The notes: generated by a model from the letters alone, not told the origin. A stretch of DNA of 48,168 nt from Oscillospiraceae bacterium (GCA_029257695.1 JARIAU010000090.1:1-48168), one strand, 5' to 3'; positions 27,587 through 35,722 are shown, counted from the first letter of the stretch. Made by a program: numbers and translations.

Positions 27587-29155
27587 TTACATTCCCCCCA
27601 TTCCGTTGCCGTACAGAGTTTCGTTGGTGCCTTCCATCGTCTTGGCACCCTCCCGCACCTGCTTGCCGTAGGGGAATGCCAGCCAGTCGTCGGCTGTGAT
27701 GCCGCTGAGGATCTGGGTATAGGTGTCCCAGAGTCCGGCACCTACCTGCACTCTGCGCTTTTCCAGACGACCCGCTTCGTTGCGGACAAACACATAGTTG
27801 GTGGCACCATCGGTGCGGAGGAAAGCGTTGTCCAGATAGAGCGGAGTTTCGTCCGCATCGGACTGCAAACGCATGGACACATAGAAGCCGTCCTGCAGAT
27901 CAGCACTTTCGTCAATAAATACCTTATAGGGATAGTAGGTGAGGCCGGAGCTGGTGTCATACAGCTCCGAGTCTGCCGGAAATTGCTGAATTTCCACCAC
28001 GGTCCCTTCGTAGGTGAGGCCGGTGTCCCAAGAGGAAACCGTGACCTTCTGATCCAGCTGAAGGCTGCCCAGCGCCAGCTCGCTGACTGCGCCGGTGACA
28101 TAAAATCCGCCGCCGCCGGAGACCTTCAGCAGGGGTTGATTCTGGGCCTTGGCCGTATCTTCGTCCACAATGTTTTGTACCACGCCGTCGAAGTCGGCGG
28201 TGACCGTGCCGGCATCGGCTTCTTTGGTCATGATGCTGAGTTCTGATTCCGCCACTTTGATTTTGAAATCAATTTCCTGAAGCTCTGCCTGCTTGTCGGC
28301 ACGCATTTTTGCGATTTCCGCTGCGGTATAACCGGAACCGGTATCCTCTTGGGGCATATCGTCGCCGGAGTCGCCGCCCGGTTCCGAGACAGAGGGCTGG
28401 AAAAACGAATAGGCATAGGTGTAACCGGAGGGATCGTCCGGTGTGGACAGCCGCATCAGCTCAATGCCGAAGTCACCGATGACCGCACCGGATGCCTGAT
28501 CCTCCTCGGTCTGGAGAAACCGCACGAACAGCACATCCTGTGCTGCGGCGGAAAACAGATCCTCCATCAGGGCGGTGTCTACCATGGTGCCGGAGCGGAG
28601 CCAGCACAGCTTTGGATTGTTGGCGGTGTCGCCGGAACCGGTGTACACATAGTAGTCGGCATCCGCCAGTGCAGCGTCATCCAAACCGGCCAGCGGGTGG
28701 CTGGGTTCGGCAGGGGCAGGGGACTCCGGCAGTTCCGGCCGGGGAACCATCGGCACATAGGAGTTGATTTCCCGCAGTTCCTTCTTTGCCGTTTCCAAAT
28801 CCAGCTTCAGCTGCTGTACCTCCAGATCCTTCTGCTGCAAGGCAATTTTGGAGAGGGTCGTGTCATAAGTAAACAGGGTATCCCCCTTGTGAACCTGCTG
28901 TCCTTCCGTCACCTGTACCTGTACATTCTTCTGAGTTTCGGTAAGAAAGGCGGTCTGCACTCGGTCGGTGGTCACAATGCCGCTGGATTCGTTGCCGTCG
29001 TTCTGAAAATCCGTCATGCCGAGAATTCCGTCTGCAAAGGAGTAGACATAGACACTGTTCCGACCGTGGCCCAAAAGGATGACGCTAAGAAGGATGGCCG
29101 CCGCCAGTACGACTGCCAGCGCCCCAAGAAGGATGCGTCTGTTAGGTTGTTTCAT
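27587..29155 (-). CDS. HlyD/RND-type efflux adaptor with an inserted domain (adaptor 2)
   Basis: 522 residues, longer than typical adaptors (350-450). Residues 7-28 form a membrane anchor (ILLGALAVVLAAAILLSVIL). A first lipoyl half-motif (VQVTEGQQVHKGDTLFTYD) is followed by a coiled-coil helix (ALQQKDLEVQQLKLDLETAKKEL). Then comes an insert of about 130-150 residues starting with a Pro-rich linker (VPMVPRPELPESPAPAEPSHP). The second helix (AEIAKMRADKQAELQEIDFK) and the second lipoyl half (AGTVTADFDGVVQNI) follow, and then beta-barrel domains. In this family the hairpin tip contacts partner proteins. SD AAGGAGG precedes the ATG. The start overlaps the end of the ATPase gene by 14 nt. Confidence 0.9.
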   Translation of the reverse strand: MKQPNRRILLGALAVVLAAAILLSVILLGHGRNSVYVYSFADGILGMTDFQNDGNESSGIVTTDRVQTAFLTETQKNVQVQVTEGQQVHKGDTLFTYDTTLSKIALQQKDLEVQQLKLDLETAKKELREINSYVPMVPRPELPESPAPAEPSHPLAGLDDAALADADYYVYTGSGDTANNPKLCWLRSGTMVDTALMEDLFSAAAQDVLFVRFLQTEEDQASGAVIGDFGIELMRLSTPDDPSGYTYAYSFFQPSVSEPGGDSGDDMPQEDTGSGYTAAEIAKMRADKQAELQEIDFKIKVAESELSIMTKEADAGTVTADFDGVVQNIVDEDTAKAQNQPLLKVSGGGGFYVTGAVSELALGSLQLDQKVTVSSWDTGLTYEGTVVEIQQFPADSELYDTSSGLTYYPYKVFIDESADLQDGFYVSMRLQSDADETPLYLDNAFLRTDGATNYVFVRNEAGRLEKRRVQVGAGLWDTYTQILSGITADDWLAFPYGKQVREGAKTMEGTNETLYGNGMGGM

Positions 29156-29846
29156 GGCGGCTCACCTCCTTGTGGGCTGCGTCTGTAATCAGCTGACCGT
29201 CCCGAATGTGATAGGTTTTCTTGGCGCAGGCGGCGATGTCTGGTTCGTGGGTGATCATGAGGATCGTCATGCCCTGGTCACTCAAGTGCTGAAAGATTTC
29301 CATGATCTGATTTCCGGCAGCGGTGTCCAGTGCGCCGGTGGGCTCATCGGCCAGCAAAAGCTGGGGATGGCTTACCATCGCTCTGGCAATAGCCACTCGC
29401 TGGCACTGACCGCCGGAAAGCTGATTGGGAAGAAAATGGACCCGCTCTCCCAAACCGACCGCAGTCAGAGCTTCAGCGGCCCGGGCACGGCGCTCCTTCT
29501 GTGGTACACCGGCATAGAGCAGCGGCAGAGCCACATTATCCAGAGCGCTCATCTTGGGAAGCAGATAAAAATTCTGAAAGACAAAACCGATATATTTGTT
29601 TCGGATGTCCGCCAGAGCGTTGTCATCCAAGGCGCCGATGTCCTGACCGGCCAGATGATATTCCCCCTTGGTGGGCACATCCAAACAGCCAATTAAATTC
29701 ATCAGCGTGGTCTTGCCGGAGCCGGAGGGACCCATGATGGCAATATAGTCGCCCTGTTCCACCTCCAGACAGATGTCCTTCAAAACAGAAACGGCATTTT
29801 TGCCCCGGGTGTAGTCTTTATAGACATGGTTCAATTCCAAAATCAT
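29142..29846 (-). CDS. ABC transporter ATPase, MacB/LolD type
   Basis: 234 residues, the usual length. Walker A GPSGSGKTT is at about 39-47 (IAIMGPSGSGKTTLMNLIG). The Q-loop is FVFQNFYLLP, the signature LSGGQCQRVAIARA, Walker B LLLADEPTGALD and the H-loop MITHEPDI. The N-terminal LNHVYKDYTRGKNAVSVLKDI and the IGCLDVPTKGEY region are typical of the MacB/LolD/YknY group. It powers the permease encoded two genes downstream. It begins 2 nt after the lipoprotein-adaptor stop and overlaps the next gene, so tight translational coupling is expected. Confidence 0.96.
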   Translation of the reverse strand: MILELNHVYKDYTRGKNAVSVLKDICLEVEQGDYIAIMGPSGSGKTTLMNLIGCLDVPTKGEYHLAGQDIGALDDNALADIRNKYIGFVFQNFYLLPKMSALDNVALPLLYAGVPQKERRARAAEALTAVGLGERVHFLPNQLSGGQCQRVAIARAMVSHPQLLLADEPTGALDTAAGNQIMEIFQHLSDQGMTILMITHEPDIAACAKKTYHIRDGQLITDAAHKEVSRHETT

Positions 29847-29848
29847 AA

Positions 29849-31135
29849 TCAGTCCCCCAGATCTGCGGAGCCGGCGGCCTCCGGAGCGGCGCTGCTGTCC
29901 TCCGGAAGGTACTCCTCGGGCAGGGAGTCATCCTCGGACAAATAGTCTTCGTCGCCCATGTCTCCATCCGTCCAAGTGGGATCTCCGCCGAAGTCCGAGT
30001 CGTTGCGATAGACCACTGCAGCACCGGACTGGCAGTTTGAAGCGTTGGGATCGGCCACATAGTCCTCCAAAGACAAACCGGAGGTGATTTCATAACAGCC
30101 CGTTTCTTCGGCAAAGGAGCCCAGCGTCACCGTGCGCAATTCCAGTTTGCCTTTTCCGTTATCGGCCCAAACCTTCCCGCTGGTGTTGTCACTGTTCAGG
30201 TCAGTGAGGAACGACGCAGGCAGCCAGACACCGGGCTGTGTGCCTTCGGGAACCACTTCCATATAGACATGCTGTCCCAACAGCAGCCCATCCGTGGAGT
30301 CCAGTTCCACATAGAAGGGGTAGGAGGAAGAGGTGGTCAAAGAGGCTCCGGAGCCGTCGTTGCCGGACGGGGAAGCTCCCTCCGGTTCCTTCTGGGCGTT
30401 GGACTTCATGTCCACCGAAGTGACCGTGCCCATCCAAGTCTGGTTGGGGTCGATGCGGGACACCACGCGGACGCGGATGCCGGCAGACAGCTGATTCCCC
30501 AAGCTCATTTCGTTGATGCTGCCCTTCACCTTGAAGGCACCGCTCTGCTGAATGGTGATGTAAGGACCGCTTTCACTGGATTCGTTGATCTGGCGGATGG
30601 TGCCGTCGATGGGGGAGAGAATATCTGCATGGGCAGCGGTGTCTGCCAATGCCTGCAATTCTTTCTCCTTGGCGGCCAGCTGATAGTCATTTTCCATCTG
30701 ATTGGTCTTCTGTGTGTTGATCTCCAAGGTCAGACGGGCCCGGGTGGCGGAGTCGCCCGCAGCACCGAGCTGCTTTTGCAGGTCGGCAAGCTGGCTGGCC
30801 AAAGCGGTTTTTTCCTGTTTCAGCTTTTCCACTTCCAACTGCTGTTTTTCCACATCCAGCTGCAAGGAGGCAGAGTCATAGGAAAACAGCTTGTCACCGG
30901 CGGACACGGTCTGTCCTTCTGTGACATATAACTCCTTGACGGTTTTGTTGCTGTCCTTCGGAATCTGTTCCACATGCTCGCTGACCACCATGCCGGCAAA
31001 ACGATCGCCGGCCTGCCCGACGGCGGTCAGGCGATCCACACGCTGTACGCTGACCTCGCTTCCGGATGTTCCGCAGGAGCAGAGCAGGAAGAGTAGGGAG
31101 AAGATCATCAAGAAAGTGAGTTTTCTTTGTTTCAT
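29849..31135 (-). CDS. Lipoprotein efflux adaptor (adaptor 1)
   Basis: 428 residues from the ATG at 31135, chosen because GGAGG lies about 9 nt upstream; the frame extends further up without an SD. The signal peptide is MKQRKLTFLMIFSLLFLLCSCG with a lipobox-like LCSC, so probably a lipoprotein. The usual membrane-fusion order follows: lipoyl half (VTEGQTVSAGDKLFSYD), a regular coiled-coil hairpin (VEKQQLEVEKLKQEKTAL, QMENDYQLAAKEKELQAL), lipoyl half (ADILSPIDGTIRQI), and beta-barrel. The last 50 residues are strongly acidic and low-complexity (DSDFGGDPTWTDGDMGDEDY). It is the first gene of the efflux operon. Two different adaptors in one operon is unusual. Confidence 0.9.
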   Translation of the reverse strand: MKQRKLTFLMIFSLLFLLCSCGTSGSEVSVQRVDRLTAVGQAGDRFAGMVVSEHVEQIPKDSNKTVKELYVTEGQTVSAGDKLFSYDSASLQLDVEKQQLEVEKLKQEKTALASQLADLQKQLGAAGDSATRARLTLEINTQKTNQMENDYQLAAKEKELQALADTAAHADILSPIDGTIRQINESSESGPYITIQQSGAFKVKGSINEMSLGNQLSAGIRVRVVSRIDPNQTWMGTVTSVDMKSNAQKEPEGASPSGNDGSGASLTTSSSYPFYVELDSTDGLLLGQHVYMEVVPEGTQPGVWLPASFLTDLNSDNTSGKVWADNGKGKLELRTVTLGSFAEETGCYEITSGLSLEDYVADPNASNCQSGAAVVYRNDSDFGGDPTWTDGDMGDEDYLSEDDSLPEEYLPEDSSAAPEAAGSADLGD

Positions 31136-31171
31136 AATGGTGCCCTCCAATTCAGTTTGAAATGTGAGGCT

Positions 31172-31177
31172 ATTATA
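31172..31177 (-). promoter_or_regulatory. -10 of the efflux operon promoter
   Basis: A perfect TATAAT on the minus strand, 36 nt before the adaptor-1 ATG. The -35 region is poor (CTTTTC-like), consistent with an activator-dependent promoter and with the direct repeats just upstream. Confidence 0.65.
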
Positions 31178-31214
31178 CGGCACAAAAAGGGAGAAAAGTA
31201 GTAAATGCGGAAAA

Positions 31215-31234
31215 ATTAAGCAAGAATTAAGCAA
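31215..31234 (-). promoter_or_regulatory. Direct repeats, candidate activator site for the efflux operon
   Basis: TTGCTTAAT occurs twice on the minus strand (31226-31234 and 31215-31223), phased by exactly 11 bp, just upstream of the -35 position. Tandem half-sites with 10-11 bp phasing are typical of OmpR-family response regulators. No regulator gene is adjacent. The whole divergent gap 31136-31466 holds only the two promoters, these repeats and the MATE leader hairpin. Confidence 0.5.
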
Positions 31235-31334
31235 TGTTAACGAATTGAAACCAAGGGAAAAGAATGGAAACTTTTAGAAGCGAAACAACCAAAACTTTCC
31301 CGGCGAATTTCTTGGAAAAAAGGGAGAAAAATGG

Positions 31335-31362
31335 TTTACATTCTGCTGAAATGTGTTACAAT
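31335..31362 (+). promoter_or_regulatory. Promoter of the MATE transporter gene
   Basis: TTTACA (31335-31340), a 16-nt spacer and TACAAT (31357-31362) with an extended -10 TG. It gives a leader of about 100 nt. Confidence 0.8.
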
Positions 31363-31396
31363 GAATCTGCTCACGAGAGTCTGAGAAGTTTGTGCG

Positions 31397-31416
31397 CCCC
31401 TGCCCTGCGGCAGGGG
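31397..31416 (+). promoter_or_regulatory. GC-rich hairpin in the MATE leader
   Basis: CCCCTGCC pairs with GGCAGGGG around a CTGC loop, about 50 nt before the ATG. No U-tract follows, so it is not a terminator as it stands. It could stabilise the mRNA or be part of a ligand- or translation-controlled leader. Confidence 0.4.
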
Positions 31417-31466
31417 TTGCTTGCGTGGTCTTGGAAGAGAGAAGAAGAGAGAAAGAATGTGATAGG

Positions 31467-32831
31467 ATGAAAGTAGAAAACGATCTGGGAAGAGATAAGA
31501 TCTCCAGCCTGGTGTTCCGAATTGCCATTCCAAGCATGCTGGCGCAGTTTGTCAGCGTGTTTTACAGCATTGTGGACCGCATTTTTGTCGGCAACATCCC
31601 GGAGGTGGGTGCCCAGGCGCTGGCGGGCGTGGGTGTCTGCGGACCGGCCCTGACCTTCATTGGTGCATTTGCCTTCTGGGTGGGCATCGGCGGCACCCCT
31701 CTGATGGGCATCACTTTGGGCGAGGGAAAACCGGAACGGGCATCCCGCATTGTGGCAAATTGCTTTGTGATGCTCTGCGCCATGGCGGTTTTGGTGGGTG
31801 GTATCTCGATTGCCTTCCGCCAGCCGCTGCTTCATTTGTTCGGTGCCAGTGAAACAACTTATATCTATGCCGAACCCTACTTCAAAATTTATGTCAGCGG
31901 CTCGATTTTTGCCTTGCTGGCAACCGGTATGAACCAGTTCATTATTGCACAAGGATATGCGAAGACGGCCATGTGCTCCGTGATTCTGGGCGCAGTGATG
32001 AACATTGCACTGGATCCGCTGTTCATCTTTGTGTTCGATATGGGTGTCCGTGGTGCTGCATTGGCTACGGTGATCAGTCAGGCTTGCAGCGCTGTGTTCG
32101 TCATCCAGTTCCTGCTGCGTAAGGCGCAGGTGCCGCTGACCTTTGGCGGATACCTGCCTCCGCTGATGTGGAAGATCCTCAAAATGGGCATTACGCCGTT
32201 TGCCATCATTGGTCTGGACAGCGTGGTTATCATCGCCATGAATGGTCTGCTCCAGTACTATGGCGGGGCAGAGGGTGATGCACTGATTACTTGCAACACC
32301 ATTGTTCAGAGCTTTATGCTTGTGGTCACCATGCCTTTGAACGGCATCAGCGGCGGCACCCAGGGAATCTTGAGCTACAATTACGGCGCCCGCCGATCCG
32401 ACCGTGTACTGGCGGCAGAAAAGTATATTCTGTGCCTGTGCATGGGATATGCGGCAGTGATGTTTGTGCTGGCCCGTGTGGCTGGGCCGCTGTTTACCGG
32501 ACTGTTCACCTCCGATCCGGAGATGACGGCGCAGGCCTGCCGAGGCATCCGCATTGTTACGCTGGCGGCCATCCCCATGTCCATTCAGTATGCATTGGTG
32601 GACGGCTTTACCGCACTGGGACAGGTTCAGATTTCCCTGCCTCTGTCGCTGGGGCGTAAAGTGGTCTATTTTCTGGCAATGTTCATTCTGCCCCAGTTTG
32701 GAGCGGCGATGATTTTCTACGGCGAAACCATTGCAGACATTGCCGGTCCTGCGGCCTGCCTGTATATGTATTTCACCCGCTATAAAAAGATTCTGGCCAA
32801 GCGTGAGGGAACCCGCTCCCAGCTGGTTTGA
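31467..32831 (+). CDS. MATE family efflux transporter
   Basis: 454 residues, the usual length, about 12 membrane helices. The N-terminal motif ISSLVFRIAIPSMLAQFVSVFYSIVDRIFVGNI, followed by GAQALAGVGVCGPA, is typical of MATE proteins. The second half repeats the layout (WKILKMGITPFAIIGLDSVV; MPLNGISGGTQGILSYNYGA). Such proteins exchange Na+ or H+ for cationic drugs, flavins or other small molecules. The start at 31467 is chosen because upstream in-frame codons are low-quality Arg/Glu-rich sequence. The SD is weak (GATAGG, or the GAGAGAAAG tract). Transcribed alone, divergently from the ABC efflux operon. Confidence 0.94.
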   Translation: MKVENDLGRDKISSLVFRIAIPSMLAQFVSVFYSIVDRIFVGNIPEVGAQALAGVGVCGPALTFIGAFAFWVGIGGTPLMGITLGEGKPERASRIVANCFVMLCAMAVLVGGISIAFRQPLLHLFGASETTYIYAEPYFKIYVSGSIFALLATGMNQFIIAQGYAKTAMCSVILGAVMNIALDPLFIFVFDMGVRGAALATVISQACSAVFVIQFLLRKAQVPLTFGGYLPPLMWKILKMGITPFAIIGLDSVVIIAMNGLLQYYGGAEGDALITCNTIVQSFMLVVTMPLNGISGGTQGILSYNYGARRSDRVLAAEKYILCLCMGYAAVMFVLARVAGPLFTGLFTSDPEMTAQACRGIRIVTLAAIPMSIQYALVDGFTALGQVQISLPLSLGRKVVYFLAMFILPQFGAAMIFYGETIADIAGPAACLYMYFTRYKKILAKREGTRSQLV

Positions 32832-32843
32832 CAGAATGAAGGA

Positions 32844-32881
32844 ACGGCCCCTTCTGCTACTTGTGCAGGAGGGGCCGTTTT
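32844..32881 (+). terminator. Terminator of the MATE gene
   Basis: ACGGCCCCTTCTGC (32844-32857) pairs with GCAGGAGGGGCCGT (32865-32878), with one G-U pair and a 7-nt loop, followed by TTTT. Confidence 0.92.
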
Positions 32882-32906
32882 GCGTCTGCGGACAAGGGGG
32901 ACGGCG

Positions 32907-32935
32907 TTGACGGAGGGGGAAAAGCAAGGTAAAAT
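32907..32935 (+). promoter_or_regulatory. Promoter of the molybdenum cofactor operon
   Basis: TTGACG (32907-32912), a 17-nt spacer and TAAAAT (32930-32935). The leader to the moeA start is about 120 nt, long enough for a structured control element. Confidence 0.85.
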
Positions 32936-32974
32936 AAGTCTGATTTATGCGCCGATGAACCACAGAGGGATAAA

Positions 32975-33030
32975 CGGAGCAAACGCAACACCGATGTCAT
33001 GAGGAACTCCGGTTGCATGGATGTGGTGTT
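32975..33030 (+). promoter_or_regulatory. moeA leader with mutually exclusive pairings
   Basis: CGGAG (32975-32979) can pair with CTCCG (33007-33011), and GCAAC (32985-32989) with the adjoining GTTGC (33012-33016), an interleaved pseudoknot-like arrangement. Alternatively AACACC (32987-32992) can pair with GGTGTT (33025-33030), which excludes the GCAAC pairing. I could not match it to the Moco riboswitch consensus from memory. Confidence 0.3.
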
Positions 33031-33061
33031 AGAAAAGAACGGCGATTCGGAGGGAAGTTCA

Positions 33062-34288
33062 GTGAAGGAAACGAGGACATGGCGGCAGATGCGGGACCGG
33101 CTTCTGGAGCGGGTCGCTCCGCTGCCGGAAGAAGAGAAGCTGCTGACGGCGGCGGTAGGCCGGCGGATCTCCCGCACCGTGAGGGCACGATGGGATGCCC
33201 CGCCGTTTGACCGCAGTCCTTATGACGGCTACGCCTTTCGTGCCTCGGATACGGGGGAGAAATTGCCGGTAACGCTGACGGTAGGGGAAGAGATTCCCGC
33301 CGGAGATTGTCCTCGGAAGAGCGTGCAGCCGGGGACAGCAGCCAAAATTCTGACGGGAGCCCCCATTCCACCGGGAGCGGACAGTGTTGCCAAGTGGGAG
33401 GAAACCACCTTCACGGAAACACAGGTGACCCTGAAGCGTACCTATCACAGCGGTGAAAATGTCATTCGTCGGGGAGAAGATGTGGCAGTGGGTGAGGTGT
33501 TGGCTCGACCGGGTCAGCGGCTGGATGCCGGATTGTGCGGCGGACTGGCAGCCCAAGGAATGGAAACGGTGTGGGTGCATTCGGTCCCCCGGGTTGGAAT
33601 TCTGACCATCGGGTCGGAATTGGAACCGCCGGGAGCCTGCCCTGTCTACGGAAAAATTCCCAATGCCAACCGGGCAGCATTGGAGGCGGCAGTGCTGCTG
33701 CTGGGATGTGTTCCGGAATATCTGGGTGCGCCGGAGGATGAAGTGGAGGCGATTGCTCGGGGGGTCCGGACCGGACTGGAACGGTGCGATTTGGTGTTGA
33801 CCACCGGCGGTGTGTCAGTCGGTGATTATGACCGGACTCCGGAGGGCGTTTGCAAAGCCGGATGTACGCCGCTGGGCGGGGATTTGGCCCTGCGCCCCGG
33901 AGGGAAGAGCTTTTTTGCGGAGAAGGAAGGAAGGATCGTTGCCTGTCTGTCCGGAAATCCGGCTTCGGCCATGACTTGCTTTTCGGCAATAGTGGCTCCG
34001 GTGCTGCGGAAGATGCAGGGACACCCACGGCCTGCATGGGAGGAAGTGACAGCGTACCTTGCGGAGGACCATGCCAAGGTTCGGCCTGTGGAGCGATTGC
34101 TCCGGGGGCGGCTTTGGACGGAGCAGGGCAGACTGTGGTTCTGTCCGTCCCGACAGCAGGGCAATGGAGCCATCCATGCGTTGGCCGGTGCCAACGGCTT
34201 TGCCATTCTCCCGGCCGGTGCCGGCCCCATGTCAGCCGGGGATGCAGTCACTGTGCTGGTGTTGGAAGACGGAGGCGGGCGGCCATGA
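33062..34288 (+). CDS. moeA: Molybdopterin molybdenumtransferase MoeA
   Basis: 408 residues, normal length. It inserts molybdate (or tungstate) into adenylylated molybdopterin in the cytoplasm. Seen: the N-terminal DAPPFDRSPYDGYAFRASD, then KILTGAPIPPGADSVAKWEE and GENVIRRGEDVAVGEVLA. The MogA-like domain has VGILTIGSEL, LTTGGVSVGDYD and ACLSGNPASAMTCF, followed by the C-terminal beta domain. The GTG at 33062 is taken as start (GGAGG 8 nt upstream). An in-frame ATG at 33017 would add residues without an SD. It is the first gene of the operon; its stop overlaps the moaA start (ATGA). Confidence 0.95.
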   Translation: MKETRTWRQMRDRLLERVAPLPEEEKLLTAAVGRRISRTVRARWDAPPFDRSPYDGYAFRASDTGEKLPVTLTVGEEIPAGDCPRKSVQPGTAAKILTGAPIPPGADSVAKWEETTFTETQVTLKRTYHSGENVIRRGEDVAVGEVLARPGQRLDAGLCGGLAAQGMETVWVHSVPRVGILTIGSELEPPGACPVYGKIPNANRAALEAAVLLLGCVPEYLGAPEDEVEAIARGVRTGLERCDLVLTTGGVSVGDYDRTPEGVCKAGCTPLGGDLALRPGGKSFFAEKEGRIVACLSGNPASAMTCFSAIVAPVLRKMQGHPRPAWEEVTAYLAEDHAKVRPVERLLRGRLWTEQGRLWFCPSRQQGNGAIHALAGANGFAILPAGAGPMSAGDAVTVLVLEDGGGRP

Positions 34289-35229
34289 AAGATTGCTGTC
34301 AGCGGGAGATTGACTACCTCCGTCTGTCGGTGACTGACCGATGCAATTTGCGCTGCCGTTACTGTGTCCCACCGGAGGGAAGGCAAACCGAAGGGGAGCT
34401 GCTGTCTGACGATGAATTGGTGGACATTGTGACGGCAGCGGCGTCGCTTGGAGTGCGAAAGCTGCGCATCACCGGAGGAGAACCATTGGTGCGAGAGGGC
34501 ATTGTCGGACTGTGCAGCCGCCTGCATCAGGTAGAAGGGATTGCGGAACTGACCCTCACCACCAATGGACAGCAGCTGGAAGCATTGGCGCTCCCGTTGC
34601 GAGAGGCCGGAGTCGCCCGAGTGAATCTAAGTCTGGATACCTTGCGGCCGGAGCGATACCGAGCGATCACCCGAGGGGGGAGTTTGGAACGAACCTTGCG
34701 GGGGATCACAGCAGCGCAGGCGGCAGGATTTCCCCTCAAGCTGAATGTGGTTCTGATCGGCGGCTTTAACGAGGATGAGATCAAGGATTTTGTCGCGTTG
34801 ACACAGGATCAGCCGTTGGAGGTTCGCTTCATTGAGCTGATGCCCATGGGGCCGGGAGCGGATGTGCCGCCGGAAGCGTTTTTATCCTGCGAGGAAGTGC
34901 TGCGTCGGGTGCCACTGCTGCAATCCATGGGATGTGTCGATGGGGTAGCACGACTGTATCGGCTGCCGGACGGTGTGGGTCGAGTGGGACTGATTTCTCC
35001 GGTCAGCCGTGATTTCTGCGGTCAATGCAATCGGCTGCGGGTGACGGCACGGGGGACCTTAAAACCTTGTTTGCACACCGCACAGGAGCTGCCTCTGCGG
35101 GGGCTGGCGATGGAGGCGCTGCAAAAACAGCTGCGGAGAGCGATGGCAGAAAAACCGGCAAGGCATCCGGATTTTGTGCCGGGACAGGCCTCCGCCGGAG
35201 GGCGGATGATGTATTCGATTGGAGGATGA
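34285..35229 (+). CDS. moaA: GTP 3',8-cyclase MoaA (radical SAM)
   Basis: 314 residues. It catalyses the first step of molybdenum cofactor synthesis, radical rearrangement of GTP to 3',8-cyclo-GTP. The N-terminal radical-SAM cluster motif is CNLRCRYC (about 20-27, in LRLSVTDRCNLRCRYCVPP). ITGGEPLVR and LTTNGQQL bind S-adenosylmethionine. The second 4Fe-4S site is CGQCNRLRVTARGTLKPCL near the C-terminus. The protein ends in the Gly-Gly required for activity in this family. GGAGG lies 9 nt before the ATG. The upstream extension of the frame is only moeA in another frame. Confidence 0.97.
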   Translation: MKDCCQREIDYLRLSVTDRCNLRCRYCVPPEGRQTEGELLSDDELVDIVTAAASLGVRKLRITGGEPLVREGIVGLCSRLHQVEGIAELTLTTNGQQLEALALPLREAGVARVNLSLDTLRPERYRAITRGGSLERTLRGITAAQAAGFPLKLNVVLIGGFNEDEIKDFVALTQDQPLEVRFIELMPMGPGADVPPEAFLSCEEVLRRVPLLQSMGCVDGVARLYRLPDGVGRVGLISPVSRDFCGQCNRLRVTARGTLKPCLHTAQELPLRGLAMEALQKQLRRAMAEKPARHPDFVPGQASAGGRMMYSIGG

Positions 35230-35233
35230 ACCC

Positions 35234-35722
35234 GTGGAGAAATGGACCCATTTTGATGAGCAGGGGAATGCCCGTATGGTGGAGGTTTCCGCCAAGCCGA
35301 AAACGCTTCGGACCGCAGTTGCCGCCGGAGAAGTTCAGATCAACGCAGAGACCTATGCCCTCATCCAAAGTGGTGGCTGCAAAAAGGGAGATGTGCTGAC
35401 GGTGGCACAGATTGCCGGAATCATGGCCGCCAAGCATACCCCGGACTGGATTCCGCTGTGCCACCCGATTTTGCTTTCCGGTGTGCGAGTGGAGTTGTCG
35501 CTGGAAGAAGCACCGTATCGGGTGGAAATCCGGGCCACTGTGTCCTGCTCCGGGGCCACCGGTGTGGAGATGGAGGCCCTTACGGCAGTGAGTGCGGCGG
35601 CATTGACTATCTACGATATGTGTAAGGCGGTACAGCGGGACATGGTCATCGACCGCATCCGGCTGCTGCACAAGAGCGGCGGTGCGTCCGGCACCTATGA
35701 GCGAAAGGCGGAGGACCAATGA
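35234..35722 (+). CDS. moaC: Cyclic pyranopterin monophosphate synthase MoaC
   Basis: 162 residues, standard length. It converts 3',8-cyclo-GTP to cyclic pyranopterin monophosphate, the step after MoaA. The family signatures are KHTPDWIPLCHPILLSGV and VEMEALTAVSAAALTIYDMC, and the catalytic Lys region KAVQRDMVI is intact. The GTG at 35234 is the start because GGAGG lies 8 nt upstream. An in-frame TTG at 35219 has no SD. The gap to moaA is 4 nt, and its stop overlaps the next start (ATGA). Confidence 0.97.
   Translation: MEKWTHFDEQGNARMVEVSAKPKTLRTAVAAGEVQINAETYALIQSGGCKKGDVLTVAQIAGIMAAKHTPDWIPLCHPILLSGVRVELSLEEAPYRVEIRATVSCSGATGVEMEALTAVSAAALTIYDMCKAVQRDMVIDRIRLLHKSGGASGTYERKAEDQ

Noticed and set aside
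26114..28246. A 710-codon plus-strand frame across the permease and adaptor genes
   Set aside because: It is antisense to two well-supported genes with clear family motifs; a shadow.
31360..31383. Seven-codon leader ORF (MNLLTRV) upstream of the MATE gene
   Set aside because: Its ATG overlaps the -10 element, so it lies upstream of the predicted transcript start.
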